64,000 nucleotides of DNA, from positions 62,001-126,000 of the forward strand of contig JAHLKT010000006.1 in assembly GCA_020444545.1 (NCBI GenBank). The letters are read 5' to 3'. This DNA is from Desulfarculaceae bacterium. Its GTDB lineage: Bacteria; Desulfobacterota; Desulfarculia; Desulfarculales; Desulfarculaceae. The notes below the pieces were generated by a model. It saw only the letters and a program-made list of their open reading frames with translations, did no database searches and had not been told where the DNA came from. Made by a program: the position numbers and the translations under genes. Shown here in pieces: positions 50,873 to 59,429 of the stretch. How positions within the stretch are numbered: the stretch's first letter is position 1; each line of letters begins with the position of its first letter.

Positions 50873-52834
50873 TCACTCCCAGTGCTTGTGCACCAAGTCC
50901 AGCACGCCCTCGGCGGTGAGTTTCCTGAGGGACACGCAGGCCGCGCCCAGGTATTCGGCCAGGGCGCGGCAAAGATTTATCTCGTGATGATGCCCGGTGT
51001 CGGTGTCCACCACCACGAAGCGGGCCCGGAAGGCCGCGTGCAGGCGGCGGGCCAGATTGAGCACCTCGCGGTCCGCGTAGCCGCCGTCGCCCCAGCCGTC
51101 GCCCCAACCGCCGCCCTTGTTGCCCGCCACCCGAGGATCATAGTCCTCCGGCTGGCTGGCGGCCAGGGGCACGTTGGGCCGCCCATCGGTGAGGATGATC
51201 ACCAACGGGGTGAGCTTGGGGTCCGCGGCCAGCTCGCGCTCCAGGGCCGCGCCCACCCCTACCAGGCCCGCGGCCAGGGGCGTCTTGCCGCCGGTGGGCA
51301 GCTCGGCCAGCATACGCCGGGCCACCTCCACGCTGCTGGTGGGTGGCAAAAGCTCGCGCGCGCTCGTGCCCCCAAAGGCCACCAGCCCCACCCGGTCGCG
51401 CTTCTGGTAGGCCTCGGTGAGGAGCCCCAGCACGGCGGCCTTGGTGGTCTTCATGCGCGCGGCCGCGTTCATGGAGCCCGAGGCGTCCACGCAGAACAGC
51501 AGCAAGCGCCCCCGCCGCGCGGCGCGCACCTTTTCGCGGATGTCGGGCTCGGCCACCACCAGGGCCGGCCCGCCGGGAGTGCGCCGCGCCTTTTGGTGAG
51601 GGGCGGCGGCCCGGAAGGTGGCGTCCAGGGCCAGGCCGCGCCCCAAGCGCTGGGACGAGGCCCGGATGTAGCGGCCGCGCTCGCCGGCCACTTCCCGCGC
51701 GCTGCGGCGTCCGGCCTGGGTTCGGCTGGTGGCCTCGCGGGCCGGCAGGCGGGTGGCCACGGGCAGCACCGCGCCGGGGGTGAGCACCCGCAAAGAGCGC
51801 TCCTGGCCGGGGCGGTCGCCCGCCTCCAGGGCCGGACCGTCCTCTTCGCTGGCCCGGCGGGGGGGCGCTTCCTCAGGGGCCTGGCCGCTCTCCAGCAGGC
51901 GGGGCAGGGGAGTTTGGGCCGGGGCGGCCTGGGTGCGGCGGTGGGGCAGGGCCAGGTCCGCCGCTTGGTAAACTATCTCCGGGCTCACGCTCTTAGCCCC
52001 TTGCCAGGCGGCCAGGGCTCGCGCGGCCCGGGCCGTGGCCAGTTCGCCGCGCTGCCCCTGGCTGCCCGCATTGGCGGCCAGCTCGGCGGCCAGGGCGCGC
52101 TCGGCCTCCCCCAGCTCCACCCGGGGCAGGCGCTCGCGGGCGGCGATCAAGCGCCGCCGCAGGGCGTCCTGTTCGCTTTGCCACTCTTGCGCGAAGCCCA
52201 GCGGATCGGCCTCCCAGGCCAGGCGGCGCTTGAGAACCTCCACGCGCAGGGCCGGGTCCTGCTCCCCCCGCACCCGCACGCACAGGCCGAAGCGATCGGC
52301 CAGCTGCGGGCCCAGGGGGCCTTCCTCGGGGTTGTAGGAAGCCACCAGGGCGAAGCGGGCCGCGTGGGCCAGGCTCAGGCCCTCGCGCTCCAAACGGGCC
52401 ACTCCGCTCACCGCCGCGTCCAACACCAAATGGGTCAGGTGGGGTGGCAGCAGGTTGACCTCGTCCACGTAGAGCACGCCCTGGTCGGCCCGGGCCAGGA
52501 GGCCCTCGCGCGCGGCCAGGCGGCCTTCCTTAACGGCCGCGCCCAGATCCAGGCCCCCGGCCAGACGGTCTTCGGTGGCTCCCAGGGGCAGCTCCACGAA
52601 CGGGGTGGGGCGGCCGTCGGGCAGGGGCGGCAGCAGAGAGGCCAGGCCCCGCGCGGCGGTGGATTTGGCCGTGCCCTTTTCGCCCCTGAGCAGCACTCCG
52701 CCCAATCCCAGGTCAACCCCCAACAGCAACAGGGCCAGCTTCAAGCGTGCTTGCCCCGCTATGGCGGCAAAGGGATAGACCAAAGGCCGGGGAGCCTCGA
52801 TTTCATTGGCGCAATGCGGCAAGACCAACTCCAA
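50873..52834 (-). CDS. bchD: Magnesium-chelatase-like subunit D (AAA+ and VWA domains)
   Basis: A 653-residue protein. Residues about 20-300 are AAA+ like BchI, with a Walker A GEKGTAKST that is intact. A Pro/Arg-rich linker spans about 310-420. A von Willebrand A domain (about 430-650) has the MIDAS motif DASGSM. Together with BchI it forms the ATP-driven motor of Mg or Co chelatases. The organism looks non-phototrophic, so cobalt (cobalamin) or another tetrapyrrole is a better guess than Mg. The start is TTG at 52834 with a weak ribosome site and is not secure. Confidence 0.87.
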   Translation of the reverse strand: MELVLPHCANEIEAPRPLVYPFAAIAGQARLKLALLLLGVDLGLGGVLLRGEKGTAKSTAARGLASLLPPLPDGRPTPFVELPLGATEDRLAGGLDLGAAVKEGRLAAREGLLARADQGVLYVDEVNLLPPHLTHLVLDAAVSGVARLEREGLSLAHAARFALVASYNPEEGPLGPQLADRFGLCVRVRGEQDPALRVEVLKRRLAWEADPLGFAQEWQSEQDALRRRLIAARERLPRVELGEAERALAAELAANAGSQGQRGELATARAARALAAWQGAKSVSPEIVYQAADLALPHRRTQAAPAQTPLPRLLESGQAPEEAPPRRASEEDGPALEAGDRPGQERSLRVLTPGAVLPVATRLPAREATSRTQAGRRSAREVAGERGRYIRASSQRLGRGLALDATFRAAAPHQKARRTPGGPALVVAEPDIREKVRAARRGRLLLFCVDASGSMNAAARMKTTKAAVLGLLTEAYQKRDRVGLVAFGGTSARELLPPTSSVEVARRMLAELPTGGKTPLAAGLVGVGAALERELAADPKLTPLVIILTDGRPNVPLAASQPEDYDPRVAGNKGGGWGDGWGDGGYADREVLNLARRLHAAFRARFVVVDTDTGHHHEINLCRALAEYLGAACVSLRKLTAEGVLDLVHKHWE

Positions 52835-53209
52835 GAGTACGATGCCAAAGTATAAAAGCCGGATCTGGGAGTGTAAAGGCGTAGGGGTGATTGACTACTA
52901 AACACCATCCAACCGTGGTTTTAATCATATATAAAAACGATAGCAATGCATAGCAATAACCGATTTGACCCCGCGCCACTGGAAATTGCATGATGTTCCA
53001 GTAATCCATGCGGTGTCCAGCATTTAGGCTGACCCACCGACATGGTGCGAGGGGTAACTTCCATACATTTTTTCCTAGGCCCGCAGACCACCCGCCCTGC
53101 GGCAAGAGGAGGGCGGTTACGTATGTGGTTAACAGCGAGGGTGTAATCCACCTTTCGCTAGCGCTGTTTTCTCGGCTCAGAAGGGCCGGGGGGCAAGGAG
53201 GAACAAGGA
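52835..53209. promoter_or_regulatory. Divergent control region between chelatase and hydrogenase operons
   Basis: A 375-bp non-coding region, AT-rich near 52890-52960. It contains a direct repeat (see separate entry), a CCGCCCT/AGGGCGG stem near 53093-53118 and an AACAGCG/CGCTGTT stem near 53129-53169 in what would be the hydrogenase leader. I could not place a convincing -35/-10 or -24/-12 promoter. A chance GCCACTG string is not part of a cobalamin riboswitch. Confidence 0.4.
52940..52957. repeat. Direct repeat ATAGCAAT spaced one helical turn
   Basis: ATAGCAAT occurs at 52940-52947 and 52950-52957, exactly ten bases apart, so both copies face the same side of the DNA. It lies upstream of the hydrogenase operon and of the chelatase operon, and is a candidate activator or repressor site. 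Confidence 0.45.
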
Positions 53210-54148
53210 ATGGATTTGAAGGCAGAAGTCCTGGAGAAAATCGAGGCGAGGGGGGTGAGCCGGCGCGACTTCATTAAGTACGCCACGGTTGTCACCTCGG
53301 TTCTGGGCTTGGCCCCGAGCATGGTGCCCAAGGTGGCGGAAGCCATGGCGGTGAAACAACGCCCCACGGTGATCTGGCTGCACTTTGCCGAGTGCACCGG
53401 GTGCTCCGAGGCGTTCATCCGCACCACCTATCCTTGGATTGACCAGATCGTTCTCGACGTGCTCAACGTGGCCTACCATGAGACCATCATGGCGCCTTCG
53501 GGCCACAACGCCGAAAAGTCGCTGCACGACGCCATGAAGAAGTACGACGGCAAGTACATCCTGGTGTGCGAGGGTGGCATCCCCACCAAGAACAACGGCG
53601 TCTACGGCAAGGTGGGCGGCAAGACCATGCTCTCCATCGCCAAGGAGGCGACCAAGCATGCCCTGGCCACCATCTGCGTGGGCAACTGCGCCTGCTTCGG
53701 CGGGGTGCAGGCCGCCGCGCCCAACCCCACCAAGGCCATGAGCGTGAGCAAGGCCACCGGCGTGAAGACCGTGAACATCGCCGGCTGCCCGCCCAACGCG
53801 GTGAATATGGTGGCCACGGTGGTCCACTTCCTGCTCCTGGGCAAGCTGCCCGCCCTGGATGACAACGGCCGTCCCCTGTTCGCCTACGGCTACAGCATCC
53901 ATGAGAAGTGCCCCCGCCGTTCCCACTACGAGAACAGCGAGTTCGTCAAGAAGTTCGGCGACGCCGGCGCCATCAAGGGCTACTGCCTGGCCGAGATGGG
54001 CTGCAAGGGACCCAACACCTATAACAACTGCCCCATCGTTAAGTTCAACGACGGCACCAACTGGCCCATCGGCGCGGGCGCTCCCTGCATCGGGTGCTCC
54101 GAGCCCAACTTCTGGGACACCCAGTCCCCCTTCTACGAGCCGATCTAA
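53210..54148 (+). CDS. hynB: [NiFe] hydrogenase small subunit
   Basis: A 312-residue Fe-S subunit of a group 1-type uptake hydrogenase. The N-terminal Tat motif SRRDFIKYAT directs export of the folded enzyme. Cluster ligands appear in AECTGCSEAF, VGNCACFGGV, the AGCPPN segment, and a C-terminal set (CPRRSHYE, CLAEMGCKGP, CPIVKF, PCIGCSEPNF). There is no hydrophobic C-terminal anchor, so it should be soluble in the periplasm, as in Desulfovibrio. ATG 53210 with AAGGAGG upstream. First gene of a five-gene operon. Confidence 0.95.
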   Translation: MDLKAEVLEKIEARGVSRRDFIKYATVVTSVLGLAPSMVPKVAEAMAVKQRPTVIWLHFAECTGCSEAFIRTTYPWIDQIVLDVLNVAYHETIMAPSGHNAEKSLHDAMKKYDGKYILVCEGGIPTKNNGVYGKVGGKTMLSIAKEATKHALATICVGNCACFGGVQAAAPNPTKAMSVSKATGVKTVNIAGCPPNAVNMVATVVHFLLLGKLPALDDNGRPLFAYGYSIHEKCPRRSHYENSEFVKKFGDAGAIKGYCLAEMGCKGPNTYNNCPIVKFNDGTNWPIGAGAPCIGCSEPNFWDTQSPFYEPI

Positions 54149-54208
54149 AGCGGGCCTAGGAAGGAATAGGATTTAGATAATATCGCTCCATGAAGGAGGA
54201 CTTAGGAG

Positions 54209-55867
54209 ATGGCTAAATACACCATCGATCCCATTACCCGCATCGAGGGGCACCTGCGCATCGATGTGGAGATCGAGGGCGGCAAGGTAACCAACGCCTG
54301 GAGCTCGGCGCAGCTCTTCCGCGGCTTGGAGATCATTCTCCAGGGGCGCGACCCCCGGGACGCACCCTGGATCACCCAGCGCGCCTGCGGCGTGTGCACC
54401 GAGGTGCACGCCATGGCCTCCATCCGCGCCTTGGACGACGCGGCGCGGGTCAAGATTCCGCCCCTGGCGCGCATCGCCCGTAACCTGGTGCACGGCTCCC
54501 AGTTCGTGCACGACCATATGGTGCACTTCTACGTACTTTCCGCCCTGGACTGGGTGGACGTGGTCAGCGCCCTCAAGGCCGACCCCAAGAAGACCGCCGA
54601 CCTGGCCAACGCCCTGGGCGACTACCCGGGTAGCGGTGTGGCCGACTTCAAGGCGGTCAAGGAAAAGCTGGCCACCTTCGTGGCTTCCGGCCAGCTTGGG
54701 CCCTTTGCCAACGGCTACTGGGGCCACAAGGACTACCGTCTGCCCCCCGAGGCCAACCTCATGGCCGTGGCCCACTACCTGACCTTGCTGCGCTTGCAGG
54801 TGAAGGCCGCGCGCATGATGGCCCTGTTCGGCGGCAAGAACCCCCACATCCAGACCTACGTCACCGGCGGCGTTACCTGCGTGAAGGACCTGCTGAACGT
54901 GGACCGCCTGGCCGAGTTCCTGTACTACCTCAAGGAAATGCAGGCGTTCATCGACAACGTCTACATCCCCGACGTGCTGGCCGTGGCCAGCTTCTACAAG
55001 GACTGGGGCGCCCGCAACATCGGCGGTTGCACCAACTTCCTGGCCTACGGCAACTTCCCGCAGAACTCCGGGCGCTTCAAGGATGAGAAGATGTTCCTGC
55101 CCGGCGGCGTGATCATGGACCGCAAGCTGGGCGCCATCAAGGGCGTGGACCCGGACCTGATCACCGAGGAAGTGACCCGGGCCTGGTACAAGAACGGCCC
55201 GGCCCTGAACCCGGCCAAGGGCGTCACCCAGCCCCTGGAAGACGCCAGGTTCGACTACGACGGCAAGTACTCCTGGTTCAAGGCCCCGCGCTACGAGGGC
55301 AAGCCCATGGAAGTGGGCCCCTTGGCCCAGGTGCTGGCCGCCTACGCCCACGGCCACAAGCCCACGGCGGCCCTGGTGACCGCGGTGCTCAAGCACCTGA
55401 ACGTGCCGGCCAACGCCCTGTTCAGCACCCTGGGGCGCACCGCCGCCCGGGCCATCGAGACCAAGGTCATCGCCGACGAGATGGCCACCTGGGTCACCGA
55501 GGCCATCGGCCTGATCAAGCAGGGCAAGATCGAAACCGCGGCCGAGTGGAGCTGGCCCGGCGAGAGCATGGGCTACGGCCTCATCGACGTGCCCCGCGGC
55601 GCCCTGGGCCACTGGATCCACCAGGACAAGGACAACAAGATCGCCAACTACCAGTTGGTGGTGCCCTCCACCTGGAACCTGGGACCGCGCGACGCCAAGG
55701 GCCAGGTGGGCCCGGTGGAGGAGGCGCTCATCGGCACCCCCATCGCCGATCCCAAGGCTCCCTTGGAGATCATCCGCACCGTGCACTCCTTCGACCCCTG
55801 CATCGCCTGCGGCGTCCACGTCATCGACCCGGACTCCAACGAGGTGCGCAAGTTCAAGGTCTGCTAG
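54209..55867 (+). CDS. hynA: [NiFe] hydrogenase large subunit
   Basis: A 552-residue catalytic subunit. Ni-Fe ligands are in RACGVCTEVHA (N-terminal CxxC, about residues 61-66) and DPCIACGVH near the C-terminus. Cleavage after that His by the maturation protease would release a 15-residue tail. All four ligands are Cys, so this is not a selenium enzyme. It oxidises or makes H2 in the periplasm with the small subunit. ATG with GAGGA upstream; 60 bp after the small subunit. Exported with it by the Tat system. Confidence 0.96.
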   Translation: MAKYTIDPITRIEGHLRIDVEIEGGKVTNAWSSAQLFRGLEIILQGRDPRDAPWITQRACGVCTEVHAMASIRALDDAARVKIPPLARIARNLVHGSQFVHDHMVHFYVLSALDWVDVVSALKADPKKTADLANALGDYPGSGVADFKAVKEKLATFVASGQLGPFANGYWGHKDYRLPPEANLMAVAHYLTLLRLQVKAARMMALFGGKNPHIQTYVTGGVTCVKDLLNVDRLAEFLYYLKEMQAFIDNVYIPDVLAVASFYKDWGARNIGGCTNFLAYGNFPQNSGRFKDEKMFLPGGVIMDRKLGAIKGVDPDLITEEVTRAWYKNGPALNPAKGVTQPLEDARFDYDGKYSWFKAPRYEGKPMEVGPLAQVLAAYAHGHKPTAALVTAVLKHLNVPANALFSTLGRTAARAIETKVIADEMATWVTEAIGLIKQGKIETAAEWSWPGESMGYGLIDVPRGALGHWIHQDKDNKIANYQLVVPSTWNLGPRDAKGQVGPVEEALIGTPIADPKAPLEIIRTVHSFDPCIACGVHVIDPDSNEVRKFKVC

Positions 55868-55886
55868 GTACAACCCGACCCTAACC

Positions 55887-55918
55887 GGCGGGGCGGCGGG
55901 TTTTCTCGCCGCCCCGCC
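55887..55918 (+). repeat. Strong stem-loop between hydrogenase structural and maturation genes
   Basis: A perfect twelve-base stem GGCGGGGCGGCG/CGCCGCCCCGCC with an eight-base loop, about 20 bases after the large-subunit stop. No T-run follows. It may stabilise the hydrogenase message and reduce expression of the maturation genes. Confidence 0.65.
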
Positions 55919-55945
55919 GCCTTGCTGCTATACTTCCAGGTGGAT

Positions 55946-56482
55946 ATGAACCATACGGCGACGCCAAATATCCTGGTGCTGGGGGTGGGCAACGTGCTGC
56001 TCACCGACGAGGGCGTGGGGGTGCGGGTCCTGCACGAGCTGGCCGCGCGCTATGACTTCCCGCCCAACGTGAAGCTGGTGGACGGCGGTGTCTTGGGCCT
56101 CTCGCTCACCGGAACCATGATGGAGGCCGATCAGGTCATCGTCATCGACGCGGTGCGCGGCGACGACGAGCCGGGCACCATCTACCGCTTCGGGTGGGAC
56201 GCACGGCCCGAGCACATCCAGTACAAGGACAGCCTGCACCAGATCGACCTCATGGAGACCATGGCCTTGTTGCCCCTGCTGGGCGACCCGCCCGTGGTCA
56301 CGGTCATCGGGGTGGAGTTCGGCGACATCGACAACTACGGCCTGGAGCTGACCCCCCAGGTGGAAAAAGCGGTGGAGCCCCTGATGACCCATGTGCTGGC
56401 CGAGCTGGAGAGCCTGGGCTCGCCCGGCACCCCCTTGGAAACGCCCCGCGAGGTGACCAATGTGTTTGGCCATACCGGCTAA
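55946..56482 (+). CDS. hyaD: Hydrogenase maturation endopeptidase (HyaD/HynC type)
   Basis: A 178-residue nickel-dependent protease that trims the large-subunit C-terminus after nickel insertion. The family motifs GVGNVLLTDEGVGVR (with Glu as Ni ligand), DGG and IDAV with Asp, and a later His (LHQIDL) are present. The ATG at 55946 is preceded by AGGTGG. It overlaps the hypC start by 23 bp, implying translational coupling. Confidence 0.93.
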   Translation: MNHTATPNILVLGVGNVLLTDEGVGVRVLHELAARYDFPPNVKLVDGGVLGLSLTGTMMEADQVIVIDAVRGDDEPGTIYRFGWDARPEHIQYKDSLHQIDLMETMALLPLLGDPPVVTVIGVEFGDIDNYGLELTPQVEKAVEPLMTHVLAELESLGSPGTPLETPREVTNVFGHTG

Positions 56483-56699
56483 GATAATCGAGTTGGCGAA
56501 CGACATGGCCACCGTGGAGGTGGGCGGGGTCAAGCGCACCGTGTCCTGTCTAATGGTGCCCGATCTTCAGCTCGGCGATTACGTGATCACCCACGCCGGC
56601 TTCGCCCTGCACAAGGTGGAAGAGGCCGACGCCCTGGCGTCCATAAAACTTTTGCGCGACCTAACCAGCATGGTGCCCCCCGAGGGCCCGGGAGAATAG
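56460..56699 (+). CDS. hypC: Hydrogenase assembly chaperone HypC/HybG
   Basis: A 79-residue protein beginning MCLAIPAK, the diagnostic N-terminus in which Cys2 binds iron. HypC carries the Fe(CN)2CO unit with HypD to the large subunit. Start ATG inside the end of the protease gene, with GAGGTGA upstream. The other Hyp factors (A, B, D, E, F) are not in this window and must be elsewhere. Confidence 0.95.
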   Translation: MCLAIPAKIIELANDMATVEVGGVKRTVSCLMVPDLQLGDYVITHAGFALHKVEEADALASIKLLRDLTSMVPPEGPGE

Positions 56700-56701
56700 A
56701 C

Positions 56702-56920
56702 ATGAGCGAGAGCGCCCGCAAGGAGAAAGTCTGCCAGGAAGAGGATTGCCGGGAGCAGTGGCAGGAGCTTCCCCTGGAGATGCGCGAGGGCTGCGGCGAC
56801 TTCCTGTATTGCCCCTTCTGCGCCAATGAGATGGTCACCCGCTGCTCGGGCTGCGGCGAGACCCTGCACGACACGGGCTTCAAGTTCTGCCCCTATTGCG
56901 GCAGCCAGTTCGAAGGCTAG
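56702..56920 (+). CDS. Double zinc-ribbon protein of the hydrogenase operon
   Basis: A 72-residue protein with Cys pairs VCQEEDC, CPFC, CSGC and CPYC, fitting one or two zinc ribbons. It starts two bp after hypC and ends the hydrogenase operon. HypA also has a zinc site, but this protein lacks the HypA N-terminal nickel motif (MHE). I suggest an accessory or assembly role by context only. Confidence 0.7.
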   Translation: MSESARKEKVCQEEDCREQWQELPLEMREGCGDFLYCPFCANEMVTRCSGCGETLHDTGFKFCPYCGSQFEG

Positions 56921-56991
56921 AAGCAGCCTTAAGAAAACAGCCTAACATCTTTTAATTGTTGGTCGCGTTGGCGAGGCGCGCCAGGGGACAG

Positions 56992-58218
56992 CTACTCCCT
57001 GAGCGCGTCCACCGGCGTCAGGCCCGCCGCCCGGCGAGCCGGGGCCAGGCCGAAGGCCAGGCTGATGGCCAGGGCCAGGCCCGCCGCTCCCAGGGCCGCC
57101 TGCCAGGGCAGGACGAACTCCAGAGGGCCGAAGGCCCTGACCGCCCAGGAGGCGAACAGGCCCAACAGGGCCCCGCCGCCGCCGCCGGCCAAACCCAACA
57201 CCAGGGCTTCGGCCATGAACTGCATGAGGATGTCCCGCCGCCGGGCACCCACCGCCCGGCGCAGGCCGATCTCGGCGGTGCGCTCCTTCACCGCGATGAG
57301 CATTACCGCCATGATGCCCACCCCGGCCACCAGCAGGCTCACCGCAGCCACGCCGGTGATGGTGGAGGAGAAGATGCGGTTGGACTCCTCCCGCCGCTGT
57401 ATGGTCTCCAACTGGGTGTAGATGCGGAAGTCGTCGGGCTGGCCTTGCTTGAGCTTGTGCCGTTGGCGCAGCAGGATGGCGGCATCACTGGCCAGGTCTG
57501 GCATGGCCGCCTGGTTCTCGGCCCGCACCACCAGCAAGCCTACGTTGCGCGTCCCGGCCAGCAGGCGCGACTGGGCCGTCTTGAGCGGCAGGTAGAGGCG
57601 CTCGTCCAGGTCGTTGCCGTTGGCGTCCACTCCCTTGGACTTGAGTTCGCCCACGATGAGGAAAGGCTGCTTCTTCACTTCTATGGTGCGGCCCACCAGG
57701 GACTCATCCCCTGCCAAATGGTCGCGCAGGGTGGGGCCGATCACCGCCACCCTGCGGTTGGTGCGTTCTTCCCGCTCCGTGAAAAGGCGCCCCTGAGTCA
57801 GCTCGTGGTTTTCCAGAGCAAAGATATCGGGCCGCGAAGCCAGCATCAGGGCGTCGGTGGTGCCTTCGGGCCCGGACATGCGCATCAGGCGCATTTCCAG
57901 GGGAACCGCGATCTCGGCCCCCTCCAAACGGGACAGGGCCTCCGCGTCGGCCGGTTCCAGGGCGACCATGTCCGAGGTGGTGCGGGCCCTGAGCCCGCTG
58001 GCGGAGCGCTTGGCCGAGCGGATGGTGATGATATTGGTGCCCATGGCGGTGAGGCGCTCCAGCACCTGGTTGCGGGTGCCGTTGCCCACCGCCACCATGA
58101 CCACCACCGCGGCCACCCCCACCAGCAGGCCTCCGGCGGCCAGACAGGCCCGTAAACGGTGTTCTTTTATGCCGCTCCAGGCGGCGGCCAGCAGACGGCC
58201 CAGGCGGGAGGAGATCAT
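56992..58218 (-). CDS. MacB-type ABC permease (second system, subunit 2)
   Basis: A 408-residue permease with an N-terminal helix (about 20-43), a periplasmic MacB-PCD domain and three C-terminal helices with VAGVGIMAVMLIAVKERTAEIGLRRAVGA. The start at 58218 overlaps the stop of the preceding permease (ATGA), so both are coupled. A longer frame upstream is the wrong context. It is the last gene of a four-gene operon: adaptor, ATPase, permease 1, permease 2. The two permeases probably form a heterodimer. Confidence 0.9.
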   Translation of the reverse strand: MISSRLGRLLAAAWSGIKEHRLRACLAAGGLLVGVAAVVVMVAVGNGTRNQVLERLTAMGTNIITIRSAKRSASGLRARTTSDMVALEPADAEALSRLEGAEIAVPLEMRLMRMSGPEGTTDALMLASRPDIFALENHELTQGRLFTEREERTNRRVAVIGPTLRDHLAGDESLVGRTIEVKKQPFLIVGELKSKGVDANGNDLDERLYLPLKTAQSRLLAGTRNVGLLVVRAENQAAMPDLASDAAILLRQRHKLKQGQPDDFRIYTQLETIQRREESNRIFSSTITGVAAVSLLVAGVGIMAVMLIAVKERTAEIGLRRAVGARRRDILMQFMAEALVLGLAGGGGGALLGLFASWAVRAFGPLEFVLPWQAALGAAGLALAISLAFGLAPARRAAGLTPVDALRE

Positions 58219-59429
58219 CTGAGAGCCTCCACCGGGCGCATGGCCGCGGCCTTGCGGGCCGGAGCCAGGCCGAAGATCAGGCCCACCGCCGCGCTGAAGC
58301 CCAGGGCCCACAAAAAGCCCATGGGGCTGAAGGCGGTGTAAATGTCTAAAAGGGTGGTGGCCAGGTAAGAGAGCAGGATGCCCAGGCCCAGGCCGCAGAG
58401 CCCGCCGGCCGCGGACACCATGAGCGATTCCATGAGCACCTGGTACATGATGTCGCGCCGCCGGGCCCCCACCGCCCGGCGCACCCCGATCTCATAGGAG
58501 CGCTCGCTCACCGCCACCAGCATGATGTTCATGATAACCACCCCGGAGACGAACAGGCTCACCGCGCTGATAAAGGTGAGCATGGCCACCAGGGAGCGGC
58601 TCTGGCGGGTCCAGAAGCGCATCAGCTCTTCCGGGGTGATGATTAAAAAGTCGTCAGGCACCCCCTCGGCCAGCTTGTGGCGGCTACGCAGCACCTCGGT
58701 GACCTCGGCGGTGATCTCCGCCGACCGGTTGGGGTCGGTCATGATAACCCGCATGCCGTTGAGCTTGTCGTCCCGGGCCAGGCGCTTGATGGCGGTGCTC
58801 AAGGGCAACAGCACCATGTCGTCGCGGTCGCGGTGGCCCATGGCTCCCTTTGATTCCAGCACACCCACCACGGTGAAGGGGGTGCGGCCGATGCGGATGC
58901 GTTGGCCCACGGCGTTGGTCCGGCCGAACAACTCCCGGGCCACGGTGGTGCCCAGCACCGCCACTCGGTCGTAAACGGCGGAGTCCGAGGAGTTGACAAA
59001 GCGGCCATGCAGGGTGGCCCAATTGCGGGACGCGGCCCAGTTTGGGGGAACCCCCCGCACCGGAGTGTTGGTGTGACGGCCCCCGGCGCTTACTTGAGTG
59101 CGGGCCACGGTCTTGTGGGGCACCACCCCTTCCACCCCGTCCAGACGGGCCAGGGCTTCGGCGTCCTCCGGAGTCAGGGTCATGGTGCGCTTCATGCCGT
59201 GGCGCACGCCCAGCTTGCCCCCGCCGCCGGAGATGTAAAAGGCGTTGGCGCCAAAGCCCATGGAGGCCATGGTGCCGCTCACTTTGGCCTGGGCGCCCTG
59301 GCCGATTTCGTGAATAACCGTGAGCGAAGCGATGCCGATGACCAGGCCGATCATCATCAAGGCGGCATAGGAGCGGAAGGCCCACAAGGAGCCCAGGGCC
59401 GCCTTGAGCAGCCGGTAGGGCAGGATCAA
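58215..59429 (-). CDS. MacB-type ABC permease (second system, subunit 1)
   Basis: A 404-residue permease related to its downstream partner, with FtsX-type C-terminal helices and the motif SGVVIMNIMLVAVSERSYEIGVRRAVGA. The periplasmic part has a short Gly-rich loop (ISGGGGKLG). I chose the TTG at 59429, which overlaps the ATPase stop (TTGA) and is preceded by GGAGGGG. A longer frame runs back into the ATPase gene and is not needed. Cargo is unknown. Confidence 0.9.
   Translation of the reverse strand: MILPYRLLKAALGSLWAFRSYAALMMIGLVIGIASLTVIHEIGQGAQAKVSGTMASMGFGANAFYISGGGGKLGVRHGMKRTMTLTPEDAEALARLDGVEGVVPHKTVARTQVSAGGRHTNTPVRGVPPNWAASRNWATLHGRFVNSSDSAVYDRVAVLGTTVARELFGRTNAVGQRIRIGRTPFTVVGVLESKGAMGHRDRDDMVLLPLSTAIKRLARDDKLNGMRVIMTDPNRSAEITAEVTEVLRSRHKLAEGVPDDFLIITPEELMRFWTRQSRSLVAMLTFISAVSLFVSGVVIMNIMLVAVSERSYEIGVRRAVGARRRDIMYQVLMESLMVSAAGGLCGLGLGILLSYLATTLLDIYTAFSPMGFLWALGFSAAVGLIFGLAPARKAAAMRPVEALR

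Noticed and set aside
52960-52990. Cobalamin riboswitch suggested by a GCCACTG string near the chelatase operon
   Set aside because: Only this short string matches; the other conserved B12 elements are missing and the strand favours the hydrogenase, not the chelatase.
55790-55867. Selenocysteine in the hydrogenase large subunit
   Set aside because: Both Cys of the C-terminal DPCIACGVH motif are normal Cys codons and the frame has no internal TGA.
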